A stretch of DNA of 64,000 nucleotides. Source: Moniliophthora roreri. Its lineage: Eukaryota; Basidiomycota; Agaricomycetes; Agaricales; Marasmiaceae. Made by a program: the position numbers and the translations under genes. The notes below the pieces were generated by a model. That model had not been told where the DNA came from, made no database searches, and saw nothing but the letters and a program-made list of their open reading frames with translations. Of the stretch, positions 57,640 to 64,000 are shown in pieces (the stretch's first letter is position 1; the number at the start of each line of letters is the position of its first letter). Location: positions 730,282 to 794,281 of the forward strand of contig LATX02000181.1 in the NCBI GenBank assembly GCA_001466705.2, written 5' to 3'.

Positions 57640-58675
57640 CTAATAAACCACTGCTGGTTCTTCTTCTATTTTTTCACCCAGTTTGACCCTCAGAAATCTA
57701 GTGCTGTCTCTCAATGTATATTTGCCTGCACTATTATTCCAAATGATCCATTCTTTCTGTATCATTCCTCTTTGGTAATGACAATCTCTAAGCCTATGAC
57801 CATCTTCATTGTAGTAGAAACATAAATATTTCCCTCTGCCAATCATTGGCCTGTTCTGGTTTTCCTCTAACCATATTATTATTATTTCCATCACATGGCC
57901 TATTAGCTTGCCTTGCCATTGCAGCAATAATCTGTCCTGGCATGCCTACTAATGTTGTCTTTGTATTCTTAACTTCAGTGGAAAGTGTCTTTATGTTTTC
58001 CATTTCCTTTCTTAAGGCTACCAACTCTGTATTATGCACCTTAATAGAAACTGTATGTGCATCTACTGATGTAGCTATGCCCATAGTTCTCAATTCTGCT
58101 TCTTCTTTAGTCTTATCTAGGATATTTGAAAACAATTCCTCTTGTTTCACTGAAACCAGCTTTGATGGCTGAGTAATATTCATGGTAGGAAATACTGGTA
58201 GTGGCTAGAATGGATACAACAAAGGCATTGCTGTTTCCACTCCTGGGTTTACTGGTAGAACTCCAGCTCCCAATGCAAAACTTCCTAATCCCATATATAC
58301 ATCTCCTGAGCTTGCACTCATAATCATCTCTGCTTGTTCTATGACTTTCTGAAGTTTCTATGGATCCATTCTTCTTCTTCCATCTTCAGTCTCCAAATTT
58401 AACTTGTTCAGAGACCAATCAGCCATCCTAATTTGGACTCTTTTGCAAACTGATGGTTCTAAACCTGCTAAATAAAAGCCTATTGCTTCAAAATTCAAAA
58501 TCATAGGTGGATCTCTCATTAATGTAGCTGCTTCCAGCTTAAATGCCCTATGATATACTCTGAGTTTCTCTAAATCCCAGTCTGTAGCCTTCTGGTATAC
58601 TGCTACAATCTTCTGCAACCTGACCGTTGATCCTTGGCTATTATCAACTGAATCTGGGAATTCTCTGAATAACAA
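57640..58675 (-). pseudogene. Gag core and zinc knuckle, copy 1
   Basis: It reads LFREFPDSVDNSQGSTVRLQ and ILNFEAIGFYLAGLEPSVCK (58358-58675), then a coiled-coil-like part (NTELVALRKEMENIKTLSTE, near 57990), and a zinc knuckle with its second Cys changed to Tyr, CFYYNEDGHRLRDC (57777-57820). Identical to 59681-60716 as far as I can see. Confidence 0.7.
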
Positions 58676-58740
58676 TTCTTGAACTCACTCCATAAGTGGC
58701 CCAATGCTTCTTTTCTATCTTGCAACTGCTGTCTTAGATC

Positions 58741-58741
58741 N
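58741..58741. other. Assembly gap (N) at a duplication border
   Basis: A single N. The sequence left of it (56708-58740) is repeated right of it (58742-60780), ending with the same TCTTAGATC that precedes the N. Confidence 0.95.
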
Positions 58742-60780
58742 CTCATCTGGGTGTCCATTTAATCTCACATACACACACCTCAGGTTCTCAGATTGTGATG
58801 CTACTATAATCACTTTATTTCTCTTGTCTTCTGATATATCATTCAAATATGTGTCTATCACATCTCTTTGCACTACAGTCCCTGCTGGCATTCCATTCTG
58901 TTCTACTTCCAGGACTTCCAAAAAGAACTGTGCTAACTCTTCATCTGCTTCAACAATACTTTCAACATCAATTACAAAATCAGCTTTATCCAGATCCTCC
59001 AGTACTTCATTGCTTAAGGCTAATGCTTATGCTCTGGGTAACTGCTCATAAAACTCTTTTGCTGATCTCTGCTTAATATTTCTGAATCTACATTTTCTAG
59101 CCAAAAGCTTCCTTACTGCTGGTGAAATTTTCAACATTTCCCCCAACAGTATATTTGCTTCCAACTTTAAATATTTCTTCAGTATTCCTTCTTCAACTGT
59201 CATTGTTGTCAAGTCTATCAAATTTCCTAAGATCTCTTTATTTCTTTTGCTCTGACTACTTCAAATGTGAAGTCTCTCTTTCTATTGCCTGATTTTTAGG
59301 TAGGGGAGCCCTCTCTATTGGCTCTACCTTATCAAACAGTCTTGCTTCTTTATCTGGTTCATTAAACCTCACTGTCTTCTGTGCTTTCTCATTATTATTT
59401 TTAGCATTGATAGCTAACCCATCAGTTTCCAATGTATCAGCCATTGGGTCAATATACTTTTTCTTTTCTGATTGTTTCATTCTAGGTATTTCAATTTGTG
59501 GCATTAATCTCTTTGGGTTACCCTCAGGAGCACTATTATTGGCTATTCTTGAATTAACCAGCCCCATCCTTAGGTCTGCTAGTTTTTTGACTGCACATCA
59601 GTTGCAGGCTTCATCTTTTCTGCCAACAACATTGCTAACCTATCCAGGTCCATCCCCTCCTGAGGTTGAACTACTGTGGCCTAATAAACCACTGCTGGTT
59701 CTTCTTCTATTTTTTCACCCAGTTTGACCCTCAGAAATCTAGTGCTGTCTCTCAATGTATATTTGCCTGCACTATTATTCCAAATGATCCATTCTTTCTG
59801 TATCATTCCTCTTTGGTAATGACAATCTCTAAGCCTATGACCATCTTCATTGTAGTAGAAACATAAATATTTCCCTCTGCCAATCATTGGCCTGTTCTGG
59901 TTTTCCTCTAACCATATTATTATTATTTCCATCACATGGCCTATTAGCTTGCCTTGCCATTGCAGCAATAATCTGTCCTGGCATGCCTACTAATGTTGTC
60001 TTTGTATTCTTAACTTCAGTGGAAAGTGTCTTTATGTTTTCCATTTCCTTTCTTAAGGCTACCAACTCTGTATTATGCACCTTAATAGAAACTGTATGTG
60101 CATCTACTGATGTAGCTATGCCCATAGTTCTCAATTCTGCTTCTTCTTTAGTCTTATCTAGGATATTTGAAAACAATTCCTCTTGTTTCACTGAAACCAG
60201 CTTTGATGGCTGAGTAATATTCATGGTAGGAAATACTGGTAGTGGCTAGAATGGATACAACAAAGGCATTGCTGTTTCCACTCCTGGGTTTACTGGTAGA
60301 ACTCCAGCTCCCAATGCAAAACTTCCTAATCCCATATATACATCTCCTGAGCTTGCACTCATAATCATCTCTGCTTGTTCTATGACTTTCTGAAGTTTCT
60401 ATGGATCCATTCTTCTTCTTCCATCTTCAGTCTCCAAATTTAACTTGTTCAGAGACCAATCAGCCATCCTAATTTGGACTCTTTTGCAAACTGATGGTTC
60501 TAAACCTGCTAAATAAAAGCCTATTGCTTCAAAATTCAAAATCATAGGTGGATCTCTCATTAATGTAGCTGCTTCCAGCTTAAATGCCCTATGATATACT
60601 CTGAGTTTCTCTAAATCCCAGTCTGTAGCCTTCTGGTATACTGCTACAATCTTCTGCAACCTGACCGTTGATCCTTGGCTATTATCAACTGAATCTGGGA
60701 ATTCTCTGAATAACAATTCTTGAACTCACTCCATAAGTGGCCCAATGCTTCTTTTCTATCTTGCAACTGCTGTCTTAGAT
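58742..60780 (-). repeat. Second copy of the 2-kb gag-protease segment
   Basis: Aligned with 56708-58740. About 280 bp at the left end and about 1.18 kb at the right end appear identical, whereas about 570 bp between (56987-57556 against 59021-59600) carries many differences and small indels. Confidence 0.85.
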
Positions 60781-60879
60781 CATATGAAAACTACAATATA
60801 GCTAGATAGATCTTTGACACATCCTCCTTAACTTGGGCCATGTCTAGTGCATTCTCAAAGAGTTGTAAGTCTCAACTCA

Positions 60880-61239
60880 TCAAATTGCTCTATCTTCAAT
60901 AATATTTTCAACATTCTTATTTTGTACTTCTTTGGCTGCTGCATCTGTAAGTGTTTTCCACTTTTCTCTCTGTGCTAAATCTGCTATTATTATTTGTTCT
61001 GATACAGTATTATCTTCTGTAACTTCTTCATCTGGTTCAAAATATTCTTCTCCTGAGCTAGAACTTGAACTATTGCTTTGTTCAGTCTGTTCATGTGACT
61101 CTCTCAGTGTAAGGATTAATAGTGTATTAGGTGGTGCTTTTAATCTATATCTTCTAGGTGCTGGACTAAGAACAAATTCCTCTTGTGACTGTGGAAGTCT
61201 TTCTGCAGTGCCAAATGTTGAAGCTGGATATACAGGCAC
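60880..61239 (-). pseudogene. Gag N-terminal region
   Basis: Starts MPVYPASTFGTAERLPQSQE (ATG at 61239), continues through RRYRLKAPPNTLL, a Ser run (SNSSSSSSGEEYFEPDEEVT) and ALREKW-like text, with a stop before 60880. A Ser/Glu-rich start is common for gag of this lineage. Confidence 0.5.
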
Positions 61240-61360
61240 CCTGCTTCTAGTAAAACTCTCTGCAGGTGGTAGTAACTATGAGCCTGTAGTTTGCATATGA
61301 CTCCTTGTTACTCTCCTTCCTATACTGGACTGTGATAATGATGAAGCTTTGAAAAGAGTT

Positions 61361-62263
61361 TATGGCTACAAAGCCTGACTACAATCGGACACTGTGACAG
61401 AAATCTCCAAACACAGCTCAGTTTATATAATATTTAGCACCTGACTCAGTTTTATTTGTATGTGTGACAGATATATTAGATTATTTATGTTGTAGAGTAT
61501 AAAAAGGGACATGTTTTGTAGGTGGAAGGCAGAAGAGATACTGCCCACTGATTACCAGAGTGTGTGACATTGTTGTTCAGGTAGAAGAGCTACCAGCAAT
61601 CAGTATTTTTCAACCACTTCAGGCTCTAGCTTATTTAGTTGTGCAAGAGGCACAGGCTAGTTGAGACCTGAGATTGTATTCCAAACCAGAGATATAAATA
61701 AAAGCTAGGAAGAGCTTAGTTTTTAATGCAAGAAGTGTGTTTTCTAATAAGAGGAACATTGTATCAGTCTACTAAGAGGGTAGCTAATGTACATCAGTAT
61801 AGTCTGGTGTTCTGATGTGAATCAGAGAGGGTTTCAGGCTAGCAGTGTCTAGAAGATTTGTCCTCTTGAGAATTGTTGCAGAACATAGCTAAGAGGGCTA
61901 TATTCAGGTACAAGAAGTACCTTTGTTCTCACTTAGAAGAAGTTTATTTCTTTGGGCAGTTTCTGGTCAAAATCTATACCAGTATTTGCTTTCAAAGTGA
62001 TTAATAAAACCACAAACCCAATAAATATTATACAAAATGAACACCAATCTCAATCTGAGAAGTTGTTTTGAAGGCAACCATCTCTAAACTACCAAGTGAG
62101 ACATTGAGAACTATTCTTAATATTGCAGTAACAGTAAACCACACCAAACCAACTTGCAAACAAAACTGAGAATCAAGAACTTATATATACCTTTTTCAAG
62201 GGTATTTTTGCACCACAGGCTTCATGTTTTCATAGTAGAGGCATAGGTTTTTGAGCATCTTCA
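61361..62263 (-). repeat. 0.9-kb LTR-like repeat, copy C
   Basis: Minus strand begins TGAAGATGCT and shows full-length similarity to 39478-40386. It lies about 120 bp upstream of the gag start of the minus-strand gypsy element and in the same orientation, so it may be that element's 5' LTR. No TGG-type primer site is visible after it and no matching 3' copy is found, so the link is inferred. Confidence 0.7.
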
Positions 62264-62566
62264 ATGCATGTACAGTACTTTGATATCTCAAGTAGAAGAT
62301 TAACATTGTTCTACACAATCTCTCATCTAAACTCTTCTTATACTTCTTGTACAAGATTCTTCACTATAGGCAGTAGGGCTGTTGCCAATAGCTTCAGCAA
62401 ACATACCTGCATATGGTGCTCCTCATATGACTCTCCTTGGTTGTTCAGCTATACTTCCTGCCCCTCCCATATAGTCCTAACAAACACCCAAGTAAGAGTC
62501 TAAGTGCAGTAACTCTGATCACACTGAACCACACTCTGCACATCACCACATACATACAGACAGTAG
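62264..62566. other. Unassigned spacer ending in repeat R6
   Basis: The last 74 bp (62493-62566) match 7695-7768. The remainder shows no recognisable feature. Confidence 0.5.
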
Positions 62567-62766
62567 ACACTGGGTGTAGGGAAGCATAAGTTGAGATAAC
62601 TTATGTAATGTCTATGCTTTAGTTACAACTAGAGATTTTAAAATAACTCAAATTAATTATCTAATAGATATGTTATACATTGAAAAGCATAAGTTGAAGG
62701 GTATCTATTGAATATCTGCTATAAATTATAGTTTGCTTATGCTATAGAATATAGTATAGATATGAT
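62567..62766 (+). repeat. 200-bp repeat R4, copy 1, cut by an N
   Basis: Begins ACACTGGGTGTAGGGAAGCA and matches 63642-63841 without gaps and with few differences. It contains the small dyad CATAAGTT/AACTTATG. It stops at the N at 62767, so the true right end is unknown. Confidence 0.85.
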
Positions 62767-62767
62767 N
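62767..62767. other. Assembly gap (N)
   Basis: A single N at the point where repeat R4 copy 1 stops. Confidence 0.95.
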
Positions 62768-63018
62768 CTCTGATAACTGGTTATGCTGGGTTTGGTGAGT
62801 TATACCTTCATTCTAATCTACAGAAACCAGGTTAAACCCACAGAGACTTGTAAAGACTGGTTTCATGGGTGTATGACCCTCTGTATCTGGTGATGTCCTC
62901 TTGTCATTTTTGCAGATGTAAAAGGCCTTCAGGAAATGTCGTTCAGCATCACAACTCAAACTCATCTGCACTTCCTTTGCTTCACACTCTTCTATGCATC
63001 AACAACTTCTAGATCATC

Positions 63019-63605
63019 ATGAAAGTTCTCGCTATCCTATATAATGGTTTCAAAGCTGCTCAACAGGAGCTTCGCCTGCTTGGAACAGTGGAAAACAAGG
63101 CATGTTGCTCACTGGATGACCACTAGTATCTGTGCTGAAACAGCATTTATAGCTTGGCTTATCTGAATGGTTGAAAGCTTGAGGACACAAATTCATTGGT
63201 ATGTACTAAGTTCATCTCTTTTAATGCTGGTTACTAACGCAGGATTCATATAGTATCCAGCAGCAAGGAAGGGCCTGACAGTGATCTTCAGAAACATATT
63301 GAAGATGCTGAAGTCTTAATTACAACACTGTTTCATCCCAGCTACCTTACTCAAGATTTGATTCAGAAGGTACAACTTGGACATGCCTAAATCATCTTCT
63401 TTTGCTCGTACCTCAATCCACACAGGCAAAGAACCTCAAGATCTGTATTACTGCTGGTGTTGGCTCTGATCACATCAACCTGGATGCTGCTGTCAACCAC
63501 AACATTCAAGTACTCAAAGTTTCTGGCTCAAATGTTACTTCAGTTGCTGAACACACTGTTATGAGCATGTTGCTCTTAGTTTGCAACTTTGTGCCAGCTC
63601 ATGAA
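63019..63605 (+). pseudogene. NAD-dependent formate dehydrogenase, 5' exons only
   Basis: Formate dehydrogenase oxidises formate to CO2 with NAD+. Four exons fit: 63019-63099 (MKVLAILYNGFKAAQQELRL..ENK), 63153-63198, 63254-63369 ([30 protein letters not shown]) and 63426-63605 ([47 protein letters not shown]). Splicing these keeps the frame throughout, giving 141 codons with one break, TGA at 63180-63182 where an Arg or Gly is usual before GHKFI. Intron 1 begins with GC (gcatgt) where GT is normal. The fourth intron starts at 63606 and runs into repeat R4, so the NAD-binding part lies beyond the window or is lost. Confidence 0.85.
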
Positions 63606-63641
63606 GTGAGAATGCCTGCCAATGTTAGTGTATTTATGCTA

Positions 63642-63841
63642 ACACTGGGTGCAGGGAAGCATAAGTTGAGATAACTTATGTAATGTCTATGCTTTAGTTA
63701 CAACTAGGGATTTTAAAATAACTCAAATTAATTATTCAATAGATATGTTATACATTGAAAAGCATAAGTTGAAGAGTATCTATTGAATATCTGCTATAAA
63801 TTATGGTTTGCTTATGCTATAGAATATAGTATAGATATGAT
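63642..63841 (+). repeat. 200-bp repeat R4, copy 2, inside the formate dehydrogenase intron
   Basis: Begins ACACTGGGTGCAGGGAAGCA, 36 bp after the donor of the fourth intron. Unlike copy 1, sequence continues past 63841 as AT-rich DNA to the window end and may be the rest of a larger element. Confidence 0.85.
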
Positions 63842-64000
63842 ACATATATATTATAGTCATGCTACAAAGCAGAGAGGGTATATAGCATAAGCATCAGATA
63901 TAAAAACTCAAGTTATGCAGCATATATGCAATATGATTTTAAAGCACAAATAGATAATACATGCCATGTGGTAATTGTTATTACACACTATATCTAGTAA
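63842..64000. other. AT-rich sequence to the window end
   Basis: Probably the continuation of the R4 element. No coding signal is seen. Confidence 0.4.

Larger units (their letters stand above)
52183..61239 (-). mobile_element. Ty3/gypsy retrotransposon on the minus strand, degraded and partly duplicated
   Basis: Read on the minus strand the order is gag N-terminus (61239-60880), gag core (60716-60399), a coiled-coil/zinc-knuckle region (60224-59681), protease region, then at the N at 58741 a second run of gag core, zinc-knuckle and protease, then linker, RT, RNase H, integrase and the C-terminal part. The wording matches a gypsy lineage common in basidiomycetes. Stops and frame changes split every domain. 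The repeat at 61361-62263 lies just upstream in the same orientation and could be the 5' LTR. Confidence 0.8.

Noticed and set aside
61361..62263. Firm call of this repeat as the 5' LTR of the minus-strand gypsy element
   Set aside because: No 3' partner, no primer site and no target duplication were found. It is kept as LTR-like only.
1..64000. CRISPR arrays, bacterial operons, rRNA or tRNA genes
   Set aside because: No regularly spaced direct repeats, no prokaryotic gene order and no complete tRNA cloverleaf were seen. The only tRNA-like text is the antisense primer site at 38172-38200.
1..64000. Classical RIP as the cause of the decay
   Set aside because: The LTR comparison shows changes at CpG and not preferentially at CpA, which fits methyl-CpG deamination better.
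1..64000. TGA read as an amino acid in this genome
   Set aside because: Gag, the protease frame at 56199-57413 and other open frames end at normal stops, and the decayed genes also carry TAG/TAA and frameshifts, so pseudogenisation is simpler.

Overview
The window looks like a transposon-dense, decayed segment of a filamentous basidiomycete genome, most likely an Agaricomycete. The evidence is short introns (about 50-75 bp), Ty3/gypsy lineages with typical basidiomycete gag-pol wording, a KDZ transposase next to a TET/JBP-type dioxygenase, a PIF/Harbinger element with its Myb-like partner gene, and a telomere-linked-type RecQ helicase. By eye CpG is almost absent over most of the window, and most in-frame stops are TGA where CGA would fit. 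This is the pattern left by cytosine methylation and deamination. I see no clearly intact host gene. The best-preserved host-type gene is the 5' part of a formate dehydrogenase at the right edge, and it carries a TGA.

Layout. 0.07-3.9 kb: a minus-strand pair, a TET/JBP-type dioxygenase pseudogene followed by a KDZ transposase pseudogene. 4-9 kb: an 87-bp tandem duplication, a perfect hairpin and a CACTA-like non-autonomous transposon. 9.9-12.6 kb: a heavily mutated Ty3/gypsy remnant ending in an inverted copy of part of its own reverse transcriptase. 12.7-23 kb: LTR-like and unclassified interspersed repeats and remnants of unknown multi-exon genes. 23.88-26.94 kb: a PIF/Harbinger element with inverted ends, TAA target duplication, transposase (+) and Myb/SANT-like gene (-). 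29.0-43.3 kb: one KOW-domain (Spt5-like) pseudogene cut in three by a 7.25-kb Ty3/gypsy chromovirus (29837-37090) and a 4.3-kb short-LTR retrotransposon (38022-42338); a 0.9-kb LTR-like repeat lies inside the second. 44.16-44.90 kb: a second CACTA-like element with a 3-bp target duplication. 45-48.6 kb: a decayed RecQ-type helicase gene. 49.7-51.1 kb: an unknown intron-rich remnant. 52.2-61.2 kb: a minus-strand Ty3/gypsy element with a 2-kb duplication across a single-N assembly gap. 61.4-62.3 kb: a copy of the 0.9-kb repeat. 62.6-64 kb: a second N, two copies of a 200-bp repeat and the start of a formate dehydrogenase gene.

How it fits together. The elements seem to have arrived in layers and been mutated mostly at CpG. 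The 7.25-kb gypsy element still has many CpGs and interrupts a gene that is already CpG-poor. Its two LTRs differ at 17 of 449 positions, 13 of which fall at CpG, CpA or TpG dinucleotides that trace to an ancestral CpG. A TET/JBP gene, whose family oxidises 5-methylcytosine, lies beside a KDZ transposase, and this one is itself broken at catalytic codons. All family names come from motif recognition by eye, without database searches.
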